28,237 nt of DNA from Gammaproteobacteria bacterium (GTDB lineage: Bacteria; Pseudomonadota; Gammaproteobacteria; SZUA-229), in the NCBI GenBank assembly GCA_027858635.1, contig JAQICG010000192.1, positions 1-28,237 on the forward strand. The letters are read 5' to 3'. The first letter of the stretch is position 1. Each line of letters begins with the position of its first letter. A model generated the notes under the pieces. It had not been told where the DNA came from and did no database searches. It was given only the letters and a program-made list of their open reading frames with translations. This document shows, piece by piece, positions 1 through 7,665 of the stretch. The translations under genes and the position numbers were made by a program.

Positions 1-13
1 ATCATCAATCCAC

Positions 14-3000
14 CTAAACGTCCGAGATTTCATTCCAGTAAGCCTTCAGTCTTTTTTCCGAGACGGGAAACTGCGTTTTCAACTCCTGCGCAAACAACGA
101 CACCCGATACTCTTCAAGCATCCAGCGGTAATGATTCAGTTGCGGCGAGTCGATGTGTTGTTTTTCCAGGCTGTGCTGACGTTTCAGGTAGGCGTCCCAT
201 AAGGAGGAAATTTGCAAGCGGTGCTGGCGGTCGCGTACTGGGTCGCCATGTGCCTTGTCGAGACGTTTGATGATGGCGCTGAGGTAGCGCGGATAATGGG
301 CCAGCCACTGCTTGTCGATGTTGAGCAGCGGGTGCGGCGGGAATAGATGGGTCAGCTGGTTTTGTATGTCGCTGACGATGTCGAGCCTTGTCAGGGGCGG
401 ATTTTTCAATGATTTTTTAACAGTTCGGTACTGCTTGAGTATGCCGGCGAGTAGCTGACACCATTGCGTTGCTACGCTCATTAGTTCACTGCGACCGGCG
501 GCCAGCACCTGTGAAAAATCTTGCTGGCTGTGGATGGGCTGCTGCATAAAACACTGTTCGATGACGACATTGATGAGGTCCTGCTTCAGTTCGTCACAGC
601 GGCCAAAGTCGGCGTATTGGAGACACAGGTTCTGAATGTCGGGCAGGTTGTTTTTAAGGTGCTTGATCTGCGGGGGCAGTGCCTGGATAAACAGCTGGCG
701 CAGACCCCTGTGGGTTTCCGCCTCGGCCTGCTGTTTTGAGTTGATCAGGCGCAGGGTGACGGATTTGCCTTCGTTCACCAGCGCGGGGTAGGCCTTGATG
801 GTTACCCCGTGCTGTTCAAGTTCGATGCTCTGCTCCAGCAGATCAATCGCTTCAGCGCCGACGTCATCCTGTTCCAGCGGGTGTTTTGTCGGCGGCGCAG
901 TGCCGGCGTCTCTGGCAGTGATCGAATCGACATGAGTCGTCTGAGCGTTTTCCTGAGTGCCGAGCTGCTCTTTCAGGGCGGGCAGGTCGCGGCTCTGCGC
1001 AACCACTTTGCCCTGGCTGTCGATGACACGGAAATTCATAAACAGATGGTCGTCGATCAGTTCGGTGCGCCAGGCGTCGTAGGAAATTTCCATGCCGGTC
1101 ATGGCTTTCAGATGTTTTGACATGGCGGCAGTGAGCGGCGAGGTCGACGGCTCCAGTGCCTCCATGCAGGCGTCGGCGAAATTGGGTGCGGGTACAAAGT
1201 TGCGCCGGATTGATTTGGGCAGCGAGCGCAACAGCGCGATAATTTTTTCGCGCAGCATGCCGGGCACCAGCCATTCGCAACGCTGCGCGTTGATGGCGTG
1301 CAGCGCGGCCAGCGGCGCAGTCAGGGTGATGCCGTCATGATGATGGTTGATGTCGAAATGGTAGTCGAGCGGATAGCTGACCTCGTTCATCTCCAGATGG
1401 TCGGGGAACTGCTCGCCGCAGACGTGGCCGGCATCCTGCTGCATTAGATCCTGTTCGCTGAGCAAAAGCGCTTGCAGTTTTTCCGGCTCGGCCTTGCTGC
1501 ATGCTTTCAGCCAGGTATTAAATAACACGCCGTTGTGAATGTGCTCCGGAATCTGTTTATCATAAAACTGAAACAGAATAGCGTCATCGACGAGAATATC
1601 CTGACGGCGGGACTTGGCTTCGAGCTTTTCCAGCTGCGCTATTAATTTTTTGTTGTGGATGAAAAAGTCAGTCTTGCAGTCGAAGTCCTGCTGCACCAGC
1701 GCGCACTGGATAAATATTTCACGCGACAGCCGGGGGTCAACCTTGCCGTAGTTGACGTTTTTTTCAGGGTTGATAATCAGGCCGTAAAGCGTGGTCTGTT
1801 CCGAGGCGACGACCTGCGCCGGGTGTTTTTCCCAGTGCGGATTACTGTAGCTACGCTTTAGTAGATGTTCCGCTTTCTGCTCGACCCACTGCGGTTCAAT
1901 TTTGGCGTTGGTGCGGGCGAACACCCGTGAGGTTTCCACGATTTCGGCGGCCATCAGCCATTTGGGCGGGCTTTTGAACAGGCCGGAGCCGGGGAAAATC
2001 TGAAATTTTTTGTTGCGCGCGCCCAGATACTCCTTGTTCTCCTGCTTGAAGCCGAGGTTGCCGAGCAGCCCGGTGAGCAGCGCCCGGTGGATGGCATCGT
2101 AATTGCTGCTGCCGATGCTGTTGTTATCAGTACCGTTGCTAAAGCGGATGTTCAGCTCCTGTAACATTTTTTTAATCTGTTTGTGGGTGTCGCTCCATTC
2201 GCGGATGCGCATCCATGACAGGTAATTCTGCGTACACCATTTGCGCAGCTGGTTGTTGGAGAGTGCTTTTTTCTGGGCGTGAAACTCGTTCCAAAGATTG
2301 AGAAAGAAAACAAAGTCCGATTTCACATCTTTCCAGACCTGATGCTTCTGGTCGGCGGCCTGCTGTTTGGCCATGGGCCGTTCTCTGGGATCCTGCGTCG
2401 CCAGCGCGGCGATGATGATCAGCACCTCATTGAGCGAGGACTCTTGTTCCGTTTCGATCAGCATGCGCCCCAGTCTGGGGTCGATGGGTAGCCGCGCCAG
2501 TTTCTTGCCGATGCGGGTGAGGTTGCTGTTTTCATCAATAGCACCCAGCTCGAACAGAAGTTTGTAGCCGTCGGTGATCAGCCGTTGATCGGGCGCTTCC
2601 ACAAAGGGGAAATCGTCGATGTGACCGAGTTGCAGGTTTTCCATCTGCAGAATCACTGCCGCCAGGTTGGTGCGCTGGATTTCCGGCTGGGTGAACTCGC
2701 TGCGGGCCATAAAATCCGCCTCGTCATAGAGCCTGATGCAGATGCCGTTGGAGATGCGCCCGCAGCGCCCCTTGCGCTGATTGGCCGAGGCCTGTGAGAT
2801 CTTTTCAATTGGCAGGCGCTGAATTTTACTGCGCCAGGAATAGCGCGAAATTCGTGCCAGCCCGGTATCAATCACATATTTGATGCCGGGCACGGTGAGT
2901 GAAGTCTCGGCCACATTGGTGGCCAGAATGATGCGGCGCTGGCTGGAGCCCTTGAATATTTTGTTCTGTTCACTGGCGGAGAGCCGGGCCAGCAGCGGCA

Positions 3001-3964
3001 GAATTTCGGTGTGCTGCAACTGCTGTTTTTTCAGCGCCTCGGTGGTTTCGCGAATGTCGCGTTCACCGGCGAGAAATACCCGAATATCGCCGCGATCAAT
3101 TTTGGTGGTTTCCAGCACCGCATCGACAATGCCCTGCTGCATGTCTTTGGGGTCGTTGTCTTCCTCGGCATCATCGCTTTTGTGTAGCGGCCGATACAGA
3201 ACCTCCACCGGATAGGTGCGCCCGGAAACATTGATGATCGGCGCGTTATTAAAGTGTCGGGAAAAGCGTTCCGGGTCGATGGTGGCCGAGGTGATGATGA
3301 TTTTCAGGTCGGGGCGTCTGGCAATGAGCTGCTTGATGTAGCCCAGCAGAAAATCGATATTCAGGCTGCGTTCGTGCGCCTCATCAATAATGATCGTGTC
3401 GTACTGATTCAGGTATGGGTCGTGGTGACATTCGGCGAGCAGGATGCCATCGGTCATCAGCTTGATGTAACTGCGCTCGCTGGTCTGGTCGGAAAAGCGC
3501 ACCTTGAAGCCCACCTGCTGGCCGGGTTCGGTACGCAGCTCTTCGGCGATGCGCGTCGCCACCGAACGCGCCGCCAGCCGACGGGGCTGAGTGTGGCCGA
3601 TCAGCCCGCGCATGCCCAGCCCCAGTTGCAGGCAGATTTTGGGCAGCTGGGTGGTTTTGCCCGAGCCGGTTTCACCGCAGAGGATGGTGACCTGGTTAGC
3701 CCTGATCACCTCAAGAATCCCATCGCGCTTCTGGCTGATGGGCAGCTCTTCGGGAAAATTCAGCGCCGGCACCTGCTGCTGGCGGAGTTTAACCTGGGCG
3801 ACCGACAGCTCCAGATCGCGACTGAGTTGGTTCAGGCTTTCATCAAAGCCCGGTTTATTAAGGTTCTTCTGGAGTTTGCGCAGCCGCCGGTAAAAGCCCT
3901 GACGGTCTTTTAACATGCATAAATCGAGTTGTTGGAAAAGGGGCTGAAGTACGGATGTGCTCAT
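14..3964 (-). CDS. hrpA: ATP-dependent RNA helicase HrpA (DEAH box)
   Basis: DEAH-box RNA helicase. In E. coli, HrpA acts on stalled or colliding ribosomes. With the ATG at 3964 the protein has 1316 residues, close to the roughly 1300 usual for HrpA. Visible motifs are Walker A GETGSGKT (about 97-104), DEAH followed by ERS (about 194-197), SATID, NVAETSLTVPG and QRKGRCGR of the second RecA domain, then a very long C-terminal region as in HrpA (OB fold and DUF3418 type) rather than in the shorter HrpB. The same frame stays open upstream to a TTG at 4057, but the protein starting MSTSVLQPL fits the family better. Neither start has a clear Shine-Dalgarno sequence. The gene diverges from qmcA, so its promoter lies within 3965-4160. 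Confidence 0.96.
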   Translation of the reverse strand: MSTSVLQPLFQQLDLCMLKDRQGFYRRLRKLQKNLNKPGFDESLNQLSRDLELSVAQVKLRQQQVPALNFPEELPISQKRDGILEVIRANQVTILCGETGSGKTTQLPKICLQLGLGMRGLIGHTQPRRLAARSVATRIAEELRTEPGQQVGFKVRFSDQTSERSYIKLMTDGILLAECHHDPYLNQYDTIIIDEAHERSLNIDFLLGYIKQLIARRPDLKIIITSATIDPERFSRHFNNAPIINVSGRTYPVEVLYRPLHKSDDAEEDNDPKDMQQGIVDAVLETTKIDRGDIRVFLAGERDIRETTEALKKQQLQHTEILPLLARLSASEQNKIFKGSSQRRIILATNVAETSLTVPGIKYVIDTGLARISRYSWRSKIQRLPIEKISQASANQRKGRCGRISNGICIRLYDEADFMARSEFTQPEIQRTNLAAVILQMENLQLGHIDDFPFVEAPDQRLITDGYKLLFELGAIDENSNLTRIGKKLARLPIDPRLGRMLIETEQESSLNEVLIIIAALATQDPRERPMAKQQAADQKHQVWKDVKSDFVFFLNLWNEFHAQKKALSNNQLRKWCTQNYLSWMRIREWSDTHKQIKKMLQELNIRFSNGTDNNSIGSSNYDAIHRALLTGLLGNLGFKQENKEYLGARNKKFQIFPGSGLFKSPPKWLMAAEIVETSRVFARTNAKIEPQWVEQKAEHLLKRSYSNPHWEKHPAQVVASEQTTLYGLIINPEKNVNYGKVDPRLSREIFIQCALVQQDFDCKTDFFIHNKKLIAQLEKLEAKSRRQDILVDDAILFQFYDKQIPEHIHNGVLFNTWLKACSKAEPEKLQALLLSEQDLMQQDAGHVCGEQFPDHLEMNEVSYPLDYHFDINHHHDGITLTAPLAALHAINAQRCEWLVPGMLREKIIALLRSLPKSIRRNFVPAPNFADACMEALEPSTSPLTAAMSKHLKAMTGMEISYDAWRTELIDDHLFMNFRVIDSQGKVVAQSRDLPALKEQLGTQENAQTTHVDSITARDAGTAPPTKHPLEQDDVGAEAIDLLEQSIELEQHGVTIKAYPALVNEGKSVTLRLINSKQQAEAETHRGLRQLFIQALPPQIKHLKNNLPDIQNLCLQYADFGRCDELKQDLINVVIEQCFMQQPIHSQQDFSQVLAAGRSELMSVATQWCQLLAGILKQYRTVKKSLKNPPLTRLDIVSDIQNQLTHLFPPHPLLNIDKQWLAHYPRYLSAIIKRLDKAHGDPVRDRQHRLQISSLWDAYLKRQHSLEKQHIDSPQLNHYRWMLEEYRVSLFAQELKTQFPVSEKRLKAYWNEISDV

Positions 3965-4160
3965 AGGATGCGTATAAGTGTAACGGGCAGGGCTATTATG
4001 GGGAGCTCGCGGCAGGATGCAAGTCGCCTGTGGCGGCTGAATCTTCAGCAATGACAAAAGAAAGGGATTCCGCTATTCTAGCTACAGTTTGGATATGGCT
4101 GTGGCTTCGGTTCACAGTCATTAACGAATATTCAGCACCATTACAGCTTGAGGAACTATT
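3965..4160. promoter_or_regulatory. Divergent promoter region hrpA / qmcA
   Basis: This gap of about 195 bp separates two genes read in opposite directions and must hold both promoters. The qmcA ribosome binding site is visible at 4151-4154 (GAGG, about 7 bases before the ATG). I could not assign -10 and -35 boxes with confidence. Confidence 0.45.
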
Positions 4161-5114
4161 ATGCAGGATTTATTTAATTTAATTTTTAATTTCTGGGTCG
4201 GGTTTGCGGTGCTGGCGATTGTGCTCGCCAAAACCTCGATCAAATTCGTGCCGCAGAATCGCGCCTACGTGGTCGAGCGTTTCGGTAAATACAACAAGAC
4301 CATGGTCGCGGGCCTGAATTTTCTCTTGCCCTTCTTCGATAAGATTGCCTACGAACGTTCCCTGAAAGAGCAGGCTTTTGACGTGCCCAGCCAGGCGGCG
4401 ATTACGCGCGATAATATTTCCCTGATCGTCGATGGCGTGCTCTACCTCAAGGTGCTGGACCCCTACAAGGCTTCATACGGGGTGGATGATTATGTTTACG
4501 CCGTCACCCAGCTGGCGCAAACCACCATGCGCAGTGAGATCGGCAAGATCGAGCTGGATAAAACCTTCGAGGAACGCGAGGTGCTGAACATTAATATAGT
4601 GGCGTCGATCAATGAAGCCGCAGGCCCCTGGGGTGTGCAGGTAATGCGTTACGAAATCAAGGACATCGAACCGCCTCGCACCGTGCTGGAAGCCATGGAA
4701 CGGCAGATGAAGGCCGAGCGTGAGAAGCGCGCGGTGATTCTGGAATCGGAAGGCGACCGACAGTCGGCGATCAATGTGGCCCAGGGTAACAAGCAGTCCA
4801 TCGTGCTGGCGGCCGAAGCGGACAGGGAACAGCAGATTCTGCGTGCTGAAGGTGAGGCGCAGGCGATTATTGCCGTGGCCGAAGCCAAAGCCCGAGCGCT
4901 GGAAGTGGTCGGTAATGTTGCCATTGAGGAAAGAGGTCAGAAAGCGATTCAGCTGGATCTGGCCAGTCAGGCCATCGCCGCGAAAGAGGCCATTGCCAGA
5001 CAGTCTTCAGTGGTGCTGCTGAGCGATGAGAAAACCGGCGCCGCCAATGTCGTGGCTGAGGCGATGACGATTATCAATATGCTGAATAAAAACAAGCCCG
5101 GTGATGCTTCATGA
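4161..5114 (+). CDS. qmcA: SPFH/band-7 membrane protein, QmcA-type (paraslipin)
   Basis: A 317-residue SPFH-domain protein. Residues 5-25 form one hydrophobic segment. The band-7 domain follows (starting near VPQNRAYVVERFGKY, then RSEIGKIELDKTFEEREVLN), then an Ala/Glu-rich coiled coil (about 180-280) containing repeated AEA and EGE motifs. Relatives form oligomeric rings in the inner membrane and organise lipid domains or regulate FtsH-type proteolysis. The stop overlaps the start of the next gene by 4 bases (ATGA). Pairing with a short NfeD protein is typical of the QmcA/YbbK branch and argues against HflK or HflC. Confidence 0.92.
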   Translation: MQDLFNLIFNFWVGFAVLAIVLAKTSIKFVPQNRAYVVERFGKYNKTMVAGLNFLLPFFDKIAYERSLKEQAFDVPSQAAITRDNISLIVDGVLYLKVLDPYKASYGVDDYVYAVTQLAQTTMRSEIGKIELDKTFEEREVLNINIVASINEAAGPWGVQVMRYEIKDIEPPRTVLEAMERQMKAEREKRAVILESEGDRQSAINVAQGNKQSIVLAAEADREQQILRAEGEAQAIIAVAEAKARALEVVGNVAIEERGQKAIQLDLASQAIAAKEAIARQSSVVLLSDEKTGAANVVAEAMTIINMLNKNKPGDAS

Positions 5115-5584
5115 TCGAGTACATTCAATCGCACCAGTCCGGCTTCTGGATTACCGCGGGCTTTATCCTGCTGGCGGCGGAAGCGCTAGTGTTCGGCTTC
5201 GCCACCATCATCATCCTGTTCGCCGGCATCGGCGCGCTGATAACCGGCCTGCTGATGGCGGTGGGTGTGCTGCCCGAGACCTGGATAGCAGGCGTCTCCA
5301 GCTTCGGCCTCTCCACCGGAATAGTCAGCATGCTGCTGTGGAAACCGATGCGCCGATTGCAGAACGACAACGTCTCCCCCCAGAGTAACAGCAGCGATCT
5401 GATTGGCTATGAGTTCGTGCTGCAGGAAGATATCAGCCCGATGAAAACTGGCCATCACCGCTATTCCGGTATCGACTGGACCATTGAACTGGACCCGAGT
5501 GCAGCGACAGACAGCCTGTTAGCCGGACAGCGGGTGAGAGTGGTCTCGGTGGACGCGGGTATTTTTAGAGTGAAATCGGTTTGA
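5111..5584 (+). CDS. NfeD-family membrane protein (short form)
   Basis: A 157-residue protein translated from an ATGA overlap with qmcA. The N-terminal 90 residues hold two or three hydrophobic helices (FWITAGFILLAAEALVFGF, then IIILFAGIGALITGLLMAVG, then a weaker one). The C-terminal 60 residues match the small OB-fold domain of NfeD proteins, including SGIDWTIEL and a final VRVVSVDAGIFRVKSV-like strand. There is no ClpP-class protease domain, so this is the short NfeD1b type that partners SPFH proteins (YbbL/QmcA pair in E. coli). Its molecular role is not well defined. Confidence 0.9.
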   Translation: MIEYIQSHQSGFWITAGFILLAAEALVFGFATIIILFAGIGALITGLLMAVGVLPETWIAGVSSFGLSTGIVSMLLWKPMRRLQNDNVSPQSNSSDLIGYEFVLQEDISPMKTGHHRYSGIDWTIELDPSAATDSLLAGQRVRVVSVDAGIFRVKSV

Positions 5585-5693
5585 GAAGTGCGGGTAGGTA
5601 AAAACATTCACCGCAGAGGCGCGGAGAAATTCCTGTTTGGTTATGAAATCTTATTCAGCGTTGCAAAAATTCGAACAAGTTCACATTAGCACC

Positions 5694-5729
5694 GTAGGTT
5701 GGGTTAGGCGTTTTTTGCCGTAACCCAAC
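5694..5729 (+). repeat. REP element, plus orientation (first half of a BIME-like pair)
   Basis: GTAG at 5694-5697 is followed directly by a palindrome: GTTGGGTTA-GGC, a T-rich loop, then GCC-G-TAACCCAAC. A GTAG tetranucleotide next to a hairpin is the architecture recognised by REP-associated tyrosine transposases (RAYT). No RAYT gene lies in the window. Confidence 0.75.
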
Positions 5730-5741
5730 ATTTGCAAACCC

Positions 5742-5776
5742 GTCGGGCTTCATAAAAAACATTCAGCCCAACCTAC
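5742..5776 (-). repeat. REP element, minus orientation (second half of a BIME-like pair)
   Basis: On the minus strand GTAG (5776-5773) is followed by GTTGGGCT, a loop with a T run, and AGCCCGAC, which pairs except for one position. It faces the REP at 5694-5729 with 12 bases between them, giving a bacterial-interspersed-mosaic-element layout. Confidence 0.72.
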
Positions 5777-5901
5777 AATAGATTTTGATTTTCCTCTGCG
5801 TTCTCTGCGACCTCTGCGGTAAAAGGCTTTTAAAACATTCAAAGATTTTCTCTGCGGTGAACAAGGTTTGTTACATACGTTCAAATAAAAGCCAATAATG
5901 C

Positions 5902-6369
5902 TCAGGCCTCAAAGTCTCTGATCACGCCGGTGACTATGCCCAGAACCTGCACCTCTTCGTTCTTCAGTCGAATCGCTTCCATCTCCGGGTTGGCGGGTTG
6001 CAGGCGGATGCCGTCGGCTTCAATGTAGAATTTTTTCAGCGTCACCTGTTCGTCATTAATCAGCGCAACCACTGACTGGCCGTTTTCCGCCCATTCGCGT
6101 TTTTCCACGATAATAATGTCACCATCCTGAATGTTGTCGTCCACCATGGAGTGGCCGGTGACTCTCAGCGCGTAGGTGTTTTTGCGCACCATATTGGCGG
6201 GTATCTTGACGCGCTCGTTCTGCTCCACCCGTTCGATGGGCTGACCGGCTGTGATGCAGCCCAGCAGGGGGATTTCGAGCATTTCGATGGTTTCGATTTC
6301 AGCTTCATCGAGACCTTCGATCCAGGTGGGGCGCTGATGCTTGGGGATAAGTAGGCTTACATTTTTCAT
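5902..6369 (-). CDS. S24-family autoprotease (LexA/UmuD-like) without DNA-binding domain
   Basis: A 155-residue protein with the complete LexA/UmuD protease fold: cleavage-site dipeptide Ala41-Gly42 (CITAGQP), nucleophile Ser74 (TGHSMVDDNIQDGD) and general base Lys112 (EQVTLKKF), separated by 38 residues as in LexA and UmuD. The first 35 residues (MKNVSLLIPKHQRP onward, acidic) are too short for a helix-turn-helix, so it is unlikely to be a repressor by itself. It is longer than UmuD and no umuC-type polymerase is adjacent. It could be a UmuD-like SOS effector, an antirepressor-like protease or a truncated repressor. No LexA box of the CTGT-N8-ACAG type is visible upstream. Confidence 0.85.
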   Translation of the reverse strand: MKNVSLLIPKHQRPTWIEGLDEAEIETIEMLEIPLLGCITAGQPIERVEQNERVKIPANMVRKNTYALRVTGHSMVDDNIQDGDIIIVEKREWAENGQSVVALINDEQVTLKKFYIEADGIRLQPANPEMEAIRLKNEEVQVLGIVTGVIRDFEA

Positions 6370-6374
6370 TGTTA

Positions 6375-6390
6375 TTCAACTTTTATTGAA
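6375..6390. promoter_or_regulatory. Short palindrome just upstream of the S24 gene
   Basis: TTCAA-N6-TTGAA is a perfect 5+5 inverted repeat lying 5 bases before the S24 start codon, over the expected ribosome binding site. It could be an operator or an mRNA structure. In this AT-rich gap chance occurrence is also plausible. Confidence 0.3.
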
Positions 6391-6518
6391 GAGTTAGAAT
6401 TAAATATAGATGAATTGTTGAGCAAAAGTATAACGTTTACAAATAATTTTATAAATGAGAATGAGTCTGAATTTCTGGTATTGTTGGTCTGTGGCTAATA
6501 ATTATAAGGAGAAACAAC

Positions 6519-6923
6519 ATGAATGATTTATTAAAAAATGATGATCTGGGAAAATTAATCCTGCGTCTAACCCTGGGAATTTTGATTCTGTTTCACGGTG
6601 TGGCAAAAATCCAGAGTCCCGCAACGCTTGAATTTATCATGGGTAGCCTGTCCAGTAACGGCTTGCCGTCCTTTCTCGCCTACGGCGTATTCATTGGTGA
6701 GGTACTGGCACCGCTGCTGATTATACTGGGCCTGTTTACGCGTTACAGCGCCATTTTAATTATCATCAACATGTTGTTTGCCGTTTTTCTGGTACACGCT
6801 GCGGAAATCTTTATGTTGTCCGAACACGGTGGCTGGCAGCTTGAGCTGCAGGGCTTCTATCTGTTTACGGCGCTGGCCGTGATTTTTCTGGGTAGCGGCA
6901 GATACGCTATTAAGCCGGATTAA
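6519..6923 (+). CDS. DoxX-family membrane protein
   Basis: A 134-residue integral membrane protein with four hydrophobic segments (about 14-30, 50-75, 76-97, 108-128) and the DoxX hallmarks LILRLTLGILILFHGVAKI, GEVLAPLLIILGLFTRYSA and GGWQLELQ. A strong AAGGAG ribosome binding site lies about 8 bases before the ATG. Despite the name, most bacterial DoxX homologues are not thiosulfate:quinone oxidoreductase subunits, and the partner DoxA is absent here. The specific function is unknown. Confidence 0.88.
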   Translation: MNDLLKNDDLGKLILRLTLGILILFHGVAKIQSPATLEFIMGSLSSNGLPSFLAYGVFIGEVLAPLLIILGLFTRYSAILIIINMLFAVFLVHAAEIFMLSEHGGWQLELQGFYLFTALAVIFLGSGRYAIKPD

Positions 6924-6930
6924 TTTTGCG

Positions 6931-6977
6931 AGGTAAAAACTCTGTCCCCCCGATGTTGGAGAAACAGGTTTTTACCT
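6931..6977. terminator. Inverted repeat between convergent doxX and pilZ genes
   Basis: AGGTAAAAAC at 6931-6940 and its exact complement GTTTTTACCT at 6968-6977 form a 10-bp inverted repeat with a 27-base loop, between two convergent genes. The stem is AT-rich and the loop long, so termination is possible but weakly supported. Confidence 0.3.
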
Positions 6978-6990
6978 ATCCGGGCTTCGC

Positions 6991-7347
6991 CTATTTGACG
7001 ATCTTGCGCCAGCGTTTGTAGTCGGTTTCGGTGTTGATTAAATCCTGAATGGCAATCCCGATTTCATAAATACCTTCCTCATCGCTTTCATTGCACCAGC
7101 GCACTTTGCCGGACAGGAAGTAGGTATAGGGGTCATCTTTGAGCTTGGTGGATACATCAATGGTGCTGTCCGCAGGCAGTGGCGTTTTCAGCATAATGCG
7201 CAGGCCGGAGGCGGAGATATCGATGGTCGAACCCTTGATGGTTCTGCCGAGAAGCGCTGGGTTCTGGGAGGTAAAAACAATGGTCAGACTGAGCGCCTCT
7301 TTTTGGTTAAGGCGTTTGTCGGCTCGGCGGTTATGATGATCGGACAT
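6991..7347 (-). CDS. Stand-alone PilZ-domain protein
   Basis: A 118-residue protein that is essentially one PilZ domain. It shows the N-terminal c-di-GMP motif RxxxR (RADKR near residues 8-12) and the second motif DxSxxG (DISASGLRI). Both signatures are intact, so c-di-GMP binding is expected. It is a likely single-domain receptor or adaptor. No flagellar, pilus or cellulose genes are nearby to suggest the output. Confidence 0.88.
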   Translation of the reverse strand: MSDHHNRRADKRLNQKEALSLTIVFTSQNPALLGRTIKGSTIDISASGLRIMLKTPLPADSTIDVSTKLKDDPYTYFLSGKVRWCNESDEEGIYEIGIAIQDLINTETDYKRWRKIVK

Positions 7348-7665
7348 AGTTATAATTCTTTTTGTAGTGAAACTGTGTTTAAGTGTTTAAGTTTGTGCTC
7401 TACACAATAATATTGTCCCTGTTCAAATGAGCTTGTATCAGGTTGTTTATACACTATGAGCCAATATAAACAATACTTAAAGTAGGTTAGCTTAGCTTAG
7501 TTTATATAGATTGCGATAGCATCAAAAATATATCGCGACAAGGTTGTCCGCTAACTACTTCATTCTAAAGCTATTTTTGCAAAGAGCTGTCAGGCATATT
7601 TGCCATTCATGTTATTTTGTAATTGGGTTTCAATTAGTTATTGCAGTCGACATGTGTAAGCAGCA
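7348..7665. other. AT-rich intergenic region with short repeats
   Basis: This 318-bp gap between the pilZ start and the kinase 3' end has no credible gene. It contains a tandem TGTTTAAG x2 (7376-7391), a tandem TTAGC run (7487-7500) and a perfect 9-bp inverted repeat (7443-7473). The pilZ promoter must lie in its left part. Confidence 0.6.
7443..7473. promoter_or_regulatory. 9-bp perfect inverted repeat upstream of pilZ
   Basis: TTGTTTATA (7443-7451) and TATAAACAA (7465-7473) are exact complements separated by 13 bases, about 100 bp upstream of the pilZ start. This could be a regulator binding site. AT-rich context lowers the significance. Confidence 0.3.

Larger units (their letters stand above)
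5607..5822. repeat. CACCGCAGAGG inverted-arm repeat, copy 1 (interrupted)
   Basis: The left arm TTCACCGCAGAGGCGC starts at 5607 and the right arm CGACCTCTGCGGT ends at 5820, so the arms are inverted with respect to each other. The same arms occur at 22478-22578 and 26007-26106, where only about 45 bases separate them. Here the interior is about 180 bases and contains the REP pair. A further partial arm TCTCTGCGGTGAAC lies at 5849-5862. Confidence 0.8.
5585..5901. other. Intergenic repeat cluster between nfeD and the S24 gene
   Basis: This 317-bp gap contains no credible gene. It holds three inverted arms of the CACCGCAGAGG family (left arm near 5607-5625, right arm near 5804-5820, extra arm near 5850-5861) with a head-to-head REP pair between the first two. 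No conventional T-tract terminator is visible; the palindromes may attenuate read-through from both convergent genes. Confidence 0.8.

Noticed and set aside
3254..3913. A 219-codon plus-strand open frame
   Set aside because: Antisense to the helicase core of hrpA; no domain or ribosome binding site.
6519..6923. Thiosulfate:quinone oxidoreductase subunit (DoxD/DoxA)
   Set aside because: Only the general DoxX fold is supported; no DoxA partner and no sulfur gene adjacent to it.
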